Part shown: positions 52,601 to 63,975 of the stretch, piece after piece
Numbering within the stretch: position 1 is the stretch's first letter
How the letters are laid out: each line of letters opens with the position of its first letter
Source of the DNA: Spirodela intermedia
Taxonomy: Eukaryota > Streptophyta > Magnoliopsida > Alismatales > Araceae
Direction: 5' to 3'
Assembly (NCBI GenBank): GCA_902729315.2
Contig: LR746265.1
Coordinates: 4,196,892-4,260,891 of the forward strand
DNA length: 64,000 bases
The notes under the pieces: generated by a model
What the model was told of the DNA's origin: nothing
What the model saw: only the letters and a program-made list of their open reading frames with translations
Database searches by the model: none
Position numbers and translations under genes: made by a program

Positions 52601-54895
52601 TGCACCTTTCTCGGAAACTAAAAATTATGGTTTCACGTCAAAGTCAACCGGGTACAGTGCTCGAAAAACATGGAGTTTGAATGTGTACTAAGAGAAGAAC
52701 TTACGCTTTCATAGAAAAAATCAATAATAACGTGGTCCAAGTAAATGAACAACCGAATGATTTCATCGAACTTTAATGAAAGAATGACGAGAAAAAAATT
52801 ATAATAAGGACGACTATCCAAATCACGAAAAAAACACAAGCTATCAAGAAATAATGAATCGGCATGGTTGTCCCTCAGCAGTCAAAAATTCAAGCCAAGT
52901 CTGGCGTTCAGTGTAGTCAACAATGCATAAGGACTTGGGAGGCCTATTACTGTAAGATAAATTTCTATTGAGTTTTGAGTGTACCAAAGTCAAGAACTTC
53001 AAATATATTCAGGGATAGTTGATGTCAATTAGATTCGTATTTCATCAGTTCTGAAGGCACCAAAATTCAGAATGAAGCACTAAAATCAAAATGCTTTCAG
53101 CTGAATTTTCATTTTCATTATCCTTGTCCACATTCCACCATAATTTATAAGTACATCTCATTTGATTATCCCCATCAATGTAGTTTCGGATCGTCCTCCT
53201 CCAGGGATTGATCGTTTAAGATGGGTTATGTGGTTTTAGGAAGGGTTTGCGCAACAGATTCAAGAAACACTGCACAGATTACAACGAAATTAAAAATATG
53301 CACAATGTATGCCTAGAAAAACCTAGACGAATCCTACCACTTAATCTAAAATATCTAATGCAATAACACAACTTTACGAAACAGTAAAAACCATCAGAAC
53401 GTGTACCTTCAGTTTGTCTTCCTCCAAGTATTCCTTCGCCTCCTCTCTGACATGCAACCTGATCTCTGTTCCCCTTCCCAGTGGCTCATTCCAGGTATCC
53501 TCAGAAATAGCGAAAGAACCATCGGCCTTAGACTCCCAGACGTACCTGAAAGATCCAGAATACAGTCCTCAGATACGAGAAACCGACGGATTCCGTGCGC
53601 AGGAGAAAGAAAAAACACGTAGACAACTAGTGCCGACTGATACGTACTGTTTGTCATCATTATGTTTGCTGACGACCTCTACGTAGTCAGCAACCAGATA
53701 CACAGAGTAGAAGCCAACTCCAAATTGGCCAATGAGATTGAGATCACCACCGGATTGCATTTTCTCCACAAATGCTGCACGATAGGACAAAACCATTGGA
53801 ACCGGAAATATGGTCTTCAATAATGAGACATTGCACTGACATTGCGACGCCTTGCTTCATTACCTGAGGTACCAGATTTAGCGATAGTTCCCAAGTTCTT
53901 AATCAGATCCTCCTTTGTCATCCCGATACCACGGTCCCGGATTGAGAGAATCTTCTTCTCTTTGTCCAGCTTGATCTATATTACGTATTAGAGTTAAAAA
54001 ATCTGGGATTCTTGAACGACAGAGAGAAACATCTCTTCTCACACTCAAAACATCATGTCGCCGCTCACCTGGATCTCGAGCTTCGTGTTGTCACCCTCTC
54101 CCAGTATCTCTTTGTCAGTGAGAGATAAGAATCTGATCTTATCCAATGCCTGATAGGAGAATGACGATAAACAAAAAAAAAAGGAGAAACATATTATTTA
54201 CAGAGCTAGCAAAGGGATGTGAAGAGGAGAGAAGATCTGCTCACATCAGAGGCGTTAGATATGAGCTCTCTAAGGAAGATGTCCTTGTTGCTGTAGAGGG
54301 AGTTGATAATTATGTCCATCAGCCGTGAGACCTCAGCTTGGAACTCGAACTTCTCAGCGTCACCGCGAATCGTCCTCCTCGACATTGACTCGGCTTCCCT
54401 GCCAACAGGGAATAGACACAAATTGAAAGCCGTTACAGATCAGGGCAGATCAATGAAAAAACTGTACGGCCCCGTTCAACCAGATGTCCAAACAGTACGG
54501 GAAGGTGAGAGCGGAGAGAAACTCCAGATCACCTCTTGACGACATCGGCATCGGTAGATAATCCACCGGGAACTGCTCCGATCTTCTCCTCAACCTTTGG
54601 CGGATCGACCAGCTCGTCCGATCCGCTGCTGTCCTCGGCGTTGGCCTGTAATTTACGACCTGTGGCGTCCCGAAAACAGTTACACACGGCAATGAAAAAA
54701 GAAAGACGACAATCTGAGAAACAAAAAATTGAAACGGGAGGGGCAGTCATGGGAACGCGAAAGCCAACTCGAACCGAAGAAGATAGCAAAAGAAAGGTAA
54801 TGGCGAGATAAAGATAGAGACCGCATACCTTGATCTGGGATGGTCGAGAGGACGAGTAAGAGAACAAGAGCGGAAGGGATCGCCCACTTCCTCAT
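49683..54895 (-). CDS. HSP90B1: Endoplasmin, ER-resident HSP90 (GRP94 / SHEPHERD type)
   Basis: Fifteen exons on the minus strand: 54895-54829, 54659-54533, 54398-54245, 54149-54069, 53975-53864, 53774-53648, 53545-53407, 52058-51944, 51811-51612, 51509-51294, 51193-51034, 50942-50798, 50692-50542, 50438-50034 and 49943-49683. They give 819 residues, close to 823 in Arabidopsis SHEPHERD. A signal peptide ([20 protein letters not shown]) starts the protein and the ER-retrieval signal KDEL ends it. The ATPase domain includes [38 protein letters not shown] and [15 protein letters not shown]. An acidic linker ([18 protein letters not shown]) leads to the middle domain ([39 protein letters not shown]), then the dimerisation domain and an acidic tail. 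It folds secreted and surface receptors in the ER lumen. ER-stress elements lie upstream. Confidence 0.97.
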
Positions 54896-54970
54896 CTCTG
54901 CCTCTGTTCCGCGGTTCTCTGTCTTCCTTTTCCTGCTCTTGCTTCCCCACTCCTCGGTGTTCCAGAGGGT

Positions 54971-54978
54971 TTAAATAC
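54971..54978 (-). promoter_or_regulatory. TATA box of the GRP94 gene
   Basis: TATTTAAA on the minus strand, about 76-83 bases before the ATG, implying a leader of about 45-50 bases. Confidence 0.5.
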
Positions 54979-55103
54979 GCGGTGGTTTCAGGCAGACGGG
55001 GCGGACCAGCCGCTGCGAGGGTTTTGGTCTGCGTGGACAATCGGACGGACGGCAATAGGTCTTAAAACACGTGGCATATTTTTATAGGTTAGGATCTCTT
55101 CCG

Positions 55104-55111
55104 TGACGTGG
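55104..55111 (+). promoter_or_regulatory. UPRE-like motif (TGACGTGG)
   Basis: TGACGTGG matches the unfolded-protein-response element core bound by bZIP factors. It lies about 210 bases upstream of the GRP94 ATG. Confidence 0.55.
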
Positions 55112-55261
55112 AGAAGGCCATCTTCGGCACCGTCTTGCCTTCCCTGGGCCCGGTCAAAGCCGCTGCGAACTCAGTGATCCGCTCACTCGAAGTGAGATGC
55201 GCGCTTCATGGCCGTCTGATTCGACGTGTTCCACATCGCGTAGTTCCACGTTTATCCGCAA

Positions 55262-55280
55262 CGTGGCGCGTACCCATTGG
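55262..55280 (-). promoter_or_regulatory. ER stress response element, perfect CCAAT-N9-CCACG
   Basis: Read on the minus strand, CCAAT, exactly nine bases (GGGTACGCG), then CCACG. This is the full ERSE-I consensus bound by NF-Y plus bZIP28-type factors, about 370-385 bases before the GRP94 ATG. It fits induction of GRP94 by misfolded proteins in the ER. Confidence 0.8.
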
Positions 55281-56707
55281 ATAATTCCTAGGAAGAGACG
55301 TGGAGAGACGCCAAGTATGCCGAAAGTTCTGGAAACTACCATTCCTCGAAGCCCACGACGGCCACAGCAGAGAATTTCCACGTGTCACGAGTAATAATAG
55401 GAACAATTTATTGAGAATTAGTGATCCAAATTAAGACACGATTGTCGGATTTTATTTGTCATTACCGCCCTGAGGGGCATAAAAAATATAGGCCGCAATA
55501 TATCCTATTTTAAGTAATAAAACTAATCAAAAAAATATTTTCTCCCGATAAATATCGTCAATTTTCACGTGCATTAACACAGTCGAACTGTTGTCGTCAA
55601 CATTATCCAAGGCTTTTAGCCTAAATTCTCACGAATTTGCCGACTTAAAATATATATGCCATGTATTAACTGACGTGGCAGCGGCATGGCAAAGTGAGCT
55701 GCCACGTATTAATCGCCTGGCGTCATGACCGTGAAACGGTCATTTAGTCGCCTAATCGTCTCTCGCCATCGGAATCTTGTCCCATTGGGGCGAAGCACCG
55801 TGTAGTCTCTGGGGAGTAAATTAGAAGCAAAATGTACAAAATGACTTGAAAGTTCACTGACCATTCGAAAAGATTCCGGGGGCCAGAAACTATATAAAAC
55901 TCGTCATCATCTCCGTCAGAAAATGTCTCCACCACCGCCCCCCCCCCCCTCCCAAGCCCAAGTCCACCATCGCGTCAGCGCCGTGAAGGAAGAGGGGACG
56001 GCGTGCCGTGTCCGGTGAAGCCCACGGAGCACCGAAGGAAGAGGCATTCGACGGAGAGGAAATCCTCACGGAAGAATCTCGCCGAGCCAGCCCCGCAAGT
56101 AAAGCCGCCGGAGCGGGATTCCGTATCTCGCCGGCGCCGGGAGCCGCGGGGATTCGCCTGTTCCTTACGCAGGACGACGCGCTGACCGCCGTTCCTCACC
56201 TCGGGAGGAGAAGATGGAGAATGGTCAACCGCGACCAGCGGTGGCAAGGGGGCCCTCCGCGCAGGACCGGCATGTGCCCCCTCGCTTTCTCGCTAGTGAC
56301 ACCGCCGACGGCCGTCGCTGTCGACCACGCCGGTTGCGCACTCGACGGTGGCCGGCGCTGTGGCGTAGGGCTCGTGGTAATCGCCCCCGACGACCCGGTG
56401 GATAGCGATTTTCGGTGACACGACTCCTCAAGCGTGCCGGGGATACGGAAGGACAGCCGTCTGATCGATTATGCTCCACGTCACCGTAGTGTCGCCGACG
56501 TTCCGCTTCCCTTCAGCATATCCGGCCTTGGCCCCGCCTTCGTCGCTGGTGAGTCGTTGTATCGGAATATGCTTTCCTCTGCTCCTCTGCTCCGCTGATC
56601 CACCCTTGACGATCATCTTCTTCAGCCTCTTTCAATCTCTCCAGTTACTCTGCGTTCATCTACCCGATCTCTGGCGGCGCTTGAAGCTGTAGGTAAGCGG
56701 CGGAGTG

Positions 56708-59700
56708 ATGGAGCTGCTTCTGGAGCTCCTTTTGACCGTATTGTCCTCTCTCCTCATTGCCTTCTTCTTTAGCAAGATCGTATCCGTTTCGTCCTCCAAC
56801 AGTAAGGATCCGGACGCCCACCTTCATCCGGAAGGTCTCCAGTCGTTGCCCGGGCGATCATCGACGAGCGCTGCGACGCACGGGATAGAAGGGGACGCCG
56901 AAGTGAACCGTGAATGGTTCGAAGGCTTGGACGAGGCTCGGGAAAGGGCGGATACCTGCAGGGATGAATGCATTGGGACGAGGTTCGAAGAGAGTATCCA
57001 TCTCGAGGATCAGTATGTGAAGGAAGTAGTTGGGGGGTCCCAGGAGGTGAGAGCTGAGGACTTGGACGTCAAGAAGGTTGATATCCAAGGAAACCCTGAT
57101 GCTGCTGTGACAGAGATAGAAGAGAATTTGGGAACGGAAACGTCGGGGGATGGAATTGAAAATATTGCCAGATGTATGACTGTGGAAGAAGAGCCATTGG
57201 ATGAAGATCGGAAAATAAACTTCTCTCTTTCACCGGATGAAGAAGAGGCATTCCAAGTGCCAGATATACGCGAAGCTGGCACGGAATCCGTGATTGACGG
57301 GGCAAGGGATGCCCTGCTCGGAACTGTTGATGTAAAGGTCGCAAAAACTGATATAGGATCGATGTTCAACGAGGACGACGACTGGGAGGGAATCGAGAAG
57401 AGTGATGTCGAGAAGCTCTTCGGTGAAGCGGCAGAATTTGTCGGCAGCACCGAGGGAAATGAAGCGTTGTCAGAGTTGAGTAATGATCTGCAAATGCAGC
57501 TATTCGGTCTCCGCAAGATCGCGACGGAGGGCCCTTGCTACGAGTCTCAGCCCTTGGCTCTGAAAGCTTCGGCTCGTGCTAAATGGTACAACTGACGTTA
57601 TTGTTTCTGCTTTCCATGTTTTAGGAAGCATATCCTTTAATTTATCATCCTTTTATGTGTTTCGTGCTTATGTTGAATTTCTTTACTTCATCCGATTCTT
57701 GGGTACTATACAAATTAAAAACTGACGACGTGTGCAGGAAAGTAGCAATCCACTGCAGAACTCGGTTCCCTGACATACTCAGGGAAACATAAATTTGGTG
57801 GATGCTGATCCACTTAAAAAAGAAGAAGGTGCAAGATTATTCATAAAGAACTTGTCAGAATCATTTCGCCATTCTACCCTTCCTAAAATTTAAATTGCTC
57901 GAGCAGACGCCGAAAGGCAGAGTCTCAGAAAAATAAATAAACATCTATATATATGAAAAAGAATAGGAGACTTGTATACTTTTTATTGCATTCAAATAGT
58001 GCTTTTTAACTCTCTCTCCGAATTTTCTTTGAAGATCTAATATTCACTAAAAGCAGGGCATTGATTAGGAATGAAAGAAAGTGAAATCAGATAACCCCCC
58101 TACTGTTTGCCTGCCTGCACCAAGTCTTTCTGATTCTATCATACCTGAAATTATGCCTTTCTTTGAGACGCATACTTCTTCGAAAGTTTGCTAAAGTGGG
58201 GTAGAAGGCTCTGCTTGTGCTTACTTTTGTCAAGATTACTTCCTACGTGGGGGAATGGTGCAATCTAGGTTAACTGACTTGGGTGCATTAAAAATTCATT
58301 TGAAGAAATCATTCCAATTCAAATTGTATGGAGGTGTCTGGCTGGATGCCAGCACAGCTGAAAACATATGCTGAACTAGGCATCAAGGTGCAGATTAATT
58401 GCTAGTCATAATAACAGGGTAAAGAGTTGCTATGTATGAGTGATGGAGGACACGTTACGTTGTGCAAGGCATGCTTGGCAAAGGCTGGGGAGGATGAACC
58501 CAGAGGAGGCTATGGAGAAGTATGTCGCTCTTCTTTCAGATAATATGCCCAGGTGGACGCCACAAAAGCACAAAGTACGATTCCTGCTTCGTGGGATGGA
58601 TCCATTTCTTTGCGTTAATTACCTCCTCATAAAAACCTTTTAGCTGTCGTCTAACATTCGTCAATTGGTAATTGTTCTTGTTTCAGACTGAAGGTGATCA
58701 TTTGGAAGGAGAGGGCTCTATAAGTGAAGGGATAACCGATTATGGGGTTGGCTTTTCAAGCTCACAACTTCAGGATCAAATAAATGAAAGGTATCATTTT
58801 AAAGCTTTCATCTGCACCCATCGGACGCCATAGTCTACATTTTTCTGTTTTCTCTTAACCATTGGTCAAGCATTCTGCAGGGAACCAGAAACCCATTCTT
58901 ACAGTGAAGAATGTGATGTGGATGGTATTTCTGAAGGCAATGGACAAGGTAAGACCAAGAAACATCTTGTTACTTTCTTAGAGTATTGATCCTATTTTTT
59001 ATTCAGCTGTCTTTTTAGGACCGAGATGTAATATTCCAAATTTATTTATTGACTAGGACATATCTAATCCCATTTCAATTGATCTCTGGCTTATGGAATT
59101 TTCTGCTGTAAATTCTCCGTATAAATTAAGGGCACACTATCTTAGAACATCCTCTAGAAAACTCTGCATAAGACTTCATTGAAAAGAGTCCTTTAACAGA
59201 ACTCTGTTCCGATCCAGACGTTTTGGGACTCGAAGGAGGAAGAAACCACCCGTTGTGTCGGTCGAAACATACCTCCTTGCATCTCACGAAACTGCTGGTA
59301 TCATGATCGTGATTCATTATTGTCAAATATCTGTACTAAAACCATCCCTATTGGATTTCTGGGTGATGATTACTCCAGCCCAGGATTTTGGTCAATGATA
59401 TTCATGCTCACATTGAGTTTAAATAATCGATGCAAAACGTAAATATTATTATAAAAACAGAAGAAAAAACAACGACACTCCTAAGTCAAATATCAAATGT
59501 TGAGCATTTGACTCCTATTTTTCAGGCCGGTTCATATCAAATATCAGATAGTGGCTCAGAGAGAACTATAGCACATATATGCATATCTTCTAGTCTATTC
59601 GGGGGTATATCTACCCGACATGAATCGTTAAATCATCAAAATACACTGAGGACACCATATACAGAATTCTTCTTCTTCTTCTTCTTCTTCTTCTTCTTCT

Positions 59701-59934
59701 TCTTTTTTTTTTTTTAATTTTTAGGGGGGGAGGAGGGAAAGCAGAAAAAGAAGAGGTAAACATCTTACTCTAAGCAAAAATGTTACTTAGTAGATCCATA
59801 TTGCCTTCTCTCTCATCTTTAATCCTCCTTTGGTCCCCTTCTATCTCTCTAGCCAACTGCTGGCTCCATCTCAAAAGCATCTGACTGATTCACCGTACCC
59901 AATCTACCCGTGTCTTGCAGGTTATCATGCATGA
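56708..59934 (+). CDS. ACBP: Acyl-CoA-binding protein with N-terminal membrane anchor (ACBP3 type)
   Basis: Five exons are inferred: 56708-57585, 58469-58574, 58687-58790, 58881-58948 and a tiny last exon 59921-59934, giving 389 residues. The N-terminus is a hydrophobic signal or anchor (LLLELLLTVLSSLLIAFFFS). A long acidic stretch of about 190 residues follows. The ACB domain (about 225-325) contains DWEGIEKSDVEKLFGEAAEF, LFGLRKIATEGPCYESQPLA, LKASARAKWHAWQRLGRMNP and EEAMEKYVALLSD. This fold binds acyl-CoA esters; Arabidopsis ACBP3 links them to autophagy and defence. The usual WNAWQ reads WHAWQ here, formed across the first splice junction. The last exon, coding only the end of GQGYHA, is uncertain: an alternative acceptor at 59527 would end at GQGRFISNIR. 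Confidence 0.85.
59667..59715. repeat. (TTC)n followed by poly-T, in the last ACBP intron
   Basis: About 12 TTC triplets then a T run of about 12 bases. Confidence 0.93.
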
Positions 59935-60400
59935 GCTTCATTGATCTGATATTTTCTGTACATGGCTCGTGGTGGCCGACTCCCGCATCCCAATTATCTA
60001 AATGCCCAACAGACTGGCTCCTCATGTGGATCTACGTCTGTAGTTGATGCCGTCATCTCATGCTGAGGGCGATTACCACCATTCTACTCCCACTGCTCCA
60101 GCTTTAGAGAAAGGCAAGCTGCCGCTGCTCCCTCCTCGTGCCTATATCTGGCCAGAAGGATTGTCGTTGGGTACAACTTCACATCCTCCCGAGATGTTTC
60201 TTCGTGGAGAGTAATGATTCCGTTCTTGATCGAAGCTCTATTTTCTGGTAATGTTAGAGAGAAATGGGAAATATGTGAACTTAGTCAACGAGGGGGGTAG
60301 GATATTCCCTGTATGGTATCTTCTTGCCTTCCATTTCCCTCTTTTTTACTTAATTTGGGTCCACGGGAGAAGGGCGTGAAGGATCGGTGACTTGAAGGAG

Positions 60401-60668
60401 TTGGGCTTCTCGCATTCTCAACGAGTGTTTCTGGGCTCGAGTATCCCGCCAGATTAGTCAACGAATTTGGGCTCCCGCCTCCATTTCAGCCTTTCGCATT
60501 AAGTCAACTACAGGGTGTGGATGTGAATACACTTGGTGGGTTGGTTTCTCGCATAGTCCACGAGTGTCTTTGGACTCAAATACCAAGGCAGATTAGTCAA
60601 CGAATTTGGGCTCCCGCCTCCATTTCAGCCATTCACATTAAGTCAACTACACGGGTTTGGGAGTGACT
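60401..60668. repeat. Two-copy tandem repeat, 140-bp period
   Basis: Copies start at 60401 (TTGGGCTTCTCGCAT) and 60541 (TTGGTTTCTCGCAT). They share an identical stretch of about 42 bases, starting CAGATTAGTCAACG, and both end near AAGTCAACTACA. Differences are point substitutions. Confidence 0.92.
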
Positions 60669-60853
60669 CTTTTTTCATTGACTATGATTTGTTTTATTAT
60701 CGATAGATCAGAGCAGCTATCATTGGACCGAAAATATTCAGAACGAGTGTGCTTAGGGTGGGTATTAATCTATAATTTGACAGGTATTAATGACGCGACC
60801 ATAGAAAGGGTTTCAGGGTTTAAGGATCCTCCCCGGGCCCGGGCTTCGGACCG

Positions 60854-60960
60854 GGCCCAAATATATGTTTCCTGGGCCCAGACCCGGAGGACAAACGGGG
60901 AGCACGAGCGTTCCCGAACTGGACTGGCCGGCCCGTGTCGATTCGGGTTTTCCGGGCCCA
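60854..60960 (+). promoter_or_regulatory. Site II / TCP-type motif cluster of the TSR1 gene
   Basis: GGCCCA at 60854, 60875 and 60955 and TGGGCC at 60873, within palindromic GGGCCC contexts, 230-340 bases before the ATG. These motifs are typical of plant ribosome-biogenesis promoters. Confidence 0.55.
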
Positions 60961-61192
60961 TCGACGCCCTTATTGCGCCCCGCTACGTCACATAGGTCGG
61001 GTTCTGATAAAAACCCCGCGACGCCCCCCTGGTTCCCGCGAGGGCTCTCGACGCTCACGACGGCTCTCCCGCTCCGGTCTTCAGGCGGCCACGCCGTTCA
61101 CAAGGTCCTCCGAACAGCGACCTCGGCTGCGGCTGCGCGCGCAGGGATCTTCTGTGCTGCTCCTGCAACTGCTCCATTGGCTTTCCGCAGGG

Positions 61193-63975
61193 ATGCCTCG
61201 GACGCAGGTCAACAAGGCTCATAAGAGCCGCTTTACTTCTAAGTCTACCCGGCACGCCCACAAGACATCGAAAATCGGTAGGCTCTTCCGCATATATTTG
61301 TGCCTGTCTTTTCATCTTTCATTTAATCAACGTGCATTTGTTCATTTCCTCTTTTATGTTTCTACATTTGATTCCTTTTCTTCTGAGTCGCAGATAAGGG
61401 CCGGATTACAAAGCCTCAGAGAAATCTTGTGAAGGGTACTCGTGCAGCTCGCCTCCAGCACAGCAAACAGGTGGGTTTCACGAGAATTTAAACGTTATGG
61501 AATTGCTAATCACGTGGTGTGCTACCGGCAACGTTATTGGGTTGCTGATTTTTTCTGCCTCCTGTTAATTTAACTGATTGTTATACGAAGTTCGAACCTT
61601 TCTTTTTTTTATTCAGCTGGTGGCATTTATTTTTTTCAACTAGGGTAGTTATTTTCGTCGTTCCGGTGTTTCTTGAAATGCTCTCACCATAGTACATCGA
61701 AAATAGTTTTCTTTGTTACAGTGAACATTCTTTTGTATGCTAATAGAGTCTCTCTATTATGTGCTGCGCACTTTTTAGGGAACGCCCTTTGTCATGAATG
61801 CCATGGACATGCATACGGGATTTCTCAAAACACATATTGAACCAACTAAGCTTTTTTAATGAATGATCATGGAGGGACAAAGGCGTTGGTTACTGAAGGA
61901 TGATACGCAGGTCTTGCGGATGAATTTGCATGTTATAAAGAGGAAAAGGGAGTAACTAGGGCATCGACTAGGCAAGTAGAATGCTTTTTTTTTTGGGGGT
62001 GGGGGTGGGGGTGGTGGGGTTGTATAAAGTTTCTTTGTGATTCCCTGCTTGAGTAGACAAAGTTTCTGGGTGAAGCTGACCATTATCTCGCATCTCTTAG
62101 CTTCCTTTCAATGAAAGTTACGGTTGAGTTGAAGAGAGGGAAAGGAATTCTTTAGTTTACAATTGTCCTAGCATCACTAGGCATTTGCTTGTTGGCGAAG
62201 AATCATCCCTCTGTCCTTAATCGATGGAAGAGTCTCTGCTTCAATCAAAATATAGAAAAGCCTGGCATATGTGGATGATCCTACACTAGTAATTTGGTAA
62301 AGCTTATGTTTTACAACTTGGTACGAAATTTTTGTTTAAATATGCATCTGACTTGTATATTGAATATTACGTCCAAACATCAGAGCACATTGTTATTCGT
62401 CATGATATATTTTCAATAATGGGAATGCCTTGTTTCATGTATATTTTACGAGGAACCAATGCATGTTTAGGTTTTCTTACGAAGCTTAGTTTTTGAAATT
62501 GAAAATTACACTGTATAAATAAAGTTGAAAGAATTAGAATCCCATTTATTCACTTGTGAATGGAGGTTCTTAAACAGAATGCGTTTTGAACTAGAATTAT
62601 GCTATTTATGGTATTTTTATGTTTTAGCTGCTTGAATTTCTTATCACCCATCACTTACATGGCCTGTTGTGTAATGCATAAAATAATCGTTATGATAGGA
62701 TTACTGTGTCTTTGTTGCATCATTGATCTAAATGTGTTCCAGATGGATTCACTTCATTCTTTTATCAAAAGACTTTTTTTCTCGGTGGTTATGTTTTAAT
62801 GTCTTTTTTAGGGATATTTTACTATTTTCAACTCATTTATGTTTTGTAGATTCGTGATGAGAAACGGGCTTCACTGTTAAAAGAGAAGAGGGTTGCAAGT
62901 GGATCATCTTGTCCTCCTCGTGTGATTGTGAGTGATTGTCTTTTTATCATTATACGCAGTTCAGTAGACATGTTCAAGTTTTTATCACATTAAGAGACAT
63001 TTAAGCATCTTGACGATTGATAAACCCCAAAGGATGAATGTGGTGAAATTCTGGCCAATATATTCTTGTTATAGACCTCAAGAATTCATATACGTGTGAT
63101 ATATTTTCGTCAAGGCAGGGCAGTAAGTTGAAGCATGTTTTCAAAGTTTTAAAGTTGATTTAAATACTAAAATACATACATTTTAAAAATAAATCAAGAC
63201 ATCAAAATGAAATAAAGATATTAACATGTCTTCATTAATGACACCAATAAATAATTATTCATTAATACCATAAATTGCTTTAATTAGTGATATCAATGTT
63301 ATTCAGTCCAAGCCATTGAGATTGGAATCCCAATTTTTTTCTTTTACTGTATGCAATACCATATTTATATTTAACATTTGCATGTTCATGATTTCCTTAA
63401 CTGACTCTGTACATTCTCTGTTTTAATCTTCCTCAGAAAAACACTGATGAGCTTTCCCGTTTGCGTTTTCCTCCTTGCCATCTTAAATGATTTTCCGAAT
63501 CTCTAGCAATTTATACTTCTGTTGTTCTTCTTGCGTTGTGTAAGGTTTTTTTGTGTTTGAATCTGCTCAATTTACGAAAATGAAACTTTTGTTCAGCAGT
63601 TAGAGACTCGCTTTTTCTTTCTGGCCACCAGTATTCTATATCCTTTAGTGCCGTCGGGTTTCGTTTTTTGTCTACCATGATGTGACATATTTTATTATGC
63701 CCTATTTTCCTGAGCAAGACAGCCTGAAGTGGTAGTTTGATTGATGAATTGGATAGAGTATGTTCTACATAAACTTTGCTTTTTCACGCTTGCTATTTTT
63801 TTGATTGGTTGATTTTTTTTCTTCTAAATTTACACGTCTACAGGTTCTTTTTGGCCTTTCCAGCAGTGTGGACCTAAGTTTGCTCGCAAGAGATCTTTTG
63901 ACATTGAGTGGAGCAGATAATACAAAAGTTGCTGGAAATACTATTGCTTTCCCTACCTTCAGACTTAGAACTTCA
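61193..63975 (+). CDS. TSR1: Pre-rRNA-processing protein TSR1 homologue (5' part)
   Basis: Four exons are visible: 61193-61277, 61394-61470, 62850-62927 and 63844-63975, with GT-AG borders. The gene continues past the window. The encoded start, MPRTQVNKAHKSRFTSKSTR, then RNLVKGTRAARLQHSKQ, IRDEKRASLLKEKR and PPRVIVLFGLSSSVDLSLLA, follows the N-terminal region of the BMS1/TSR1 family. TSR1 is a nucleolar, GTPase-like protein without GTP hydrolysis that is needed for assembly of the small ribosomal subunit. Introns 2 and 3 are about 1.4 and 0.9 kb and AT-rich. Intron 2 contains a G-rich tract. The 132 residues seen are an internal start only, so the missing remainder cannot be judged. A CAG just before the ATG could end a leader intron. 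Confidence 0.9.
61995..62019 (+). other. G-quadruplex-type tract in TSR1 intron 2
   Basis: GGGGGTGGGGGTGGGGGTGG followed by TGGGG, preceded by a T run. Four G runs of at least four with one- to four-base loops satisfy the usual quadruplex pattern on the transcribed (RNA-sense) strand. Confidence 0.75.

Larger units (their letters stand above)
54896..56707. other. Divergent intergenic region (GRP94 and ACBP promoters)
   Basis: 1.8 kb. The GRP94-proximal part carries stress elements; the middle is AT-rich. A GC-rich part at about 56000-56420 has overlapping frames on both strands up to 136 codons with no recognisable domain; it may be an unspliced ACBP leader or a lost gene, and I do not call it. 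Confidence 0.5.
59935..61192. other. Intergenic region, TSR1 promoter
   Basis: It holds a 140-base-period tandem duplication (60401-60668) and a block rich in GGGCCC and GGCCCA motifs (60835-60960). No other gene is supported. Confidence 0.5.

Noticed and set aside
56003-56479. Overlapping GC-rich frames upstream of the ACBP gene
   Set aside because: No start, splice or domain evidence. Could be leader sequence; not enough to call a gene.
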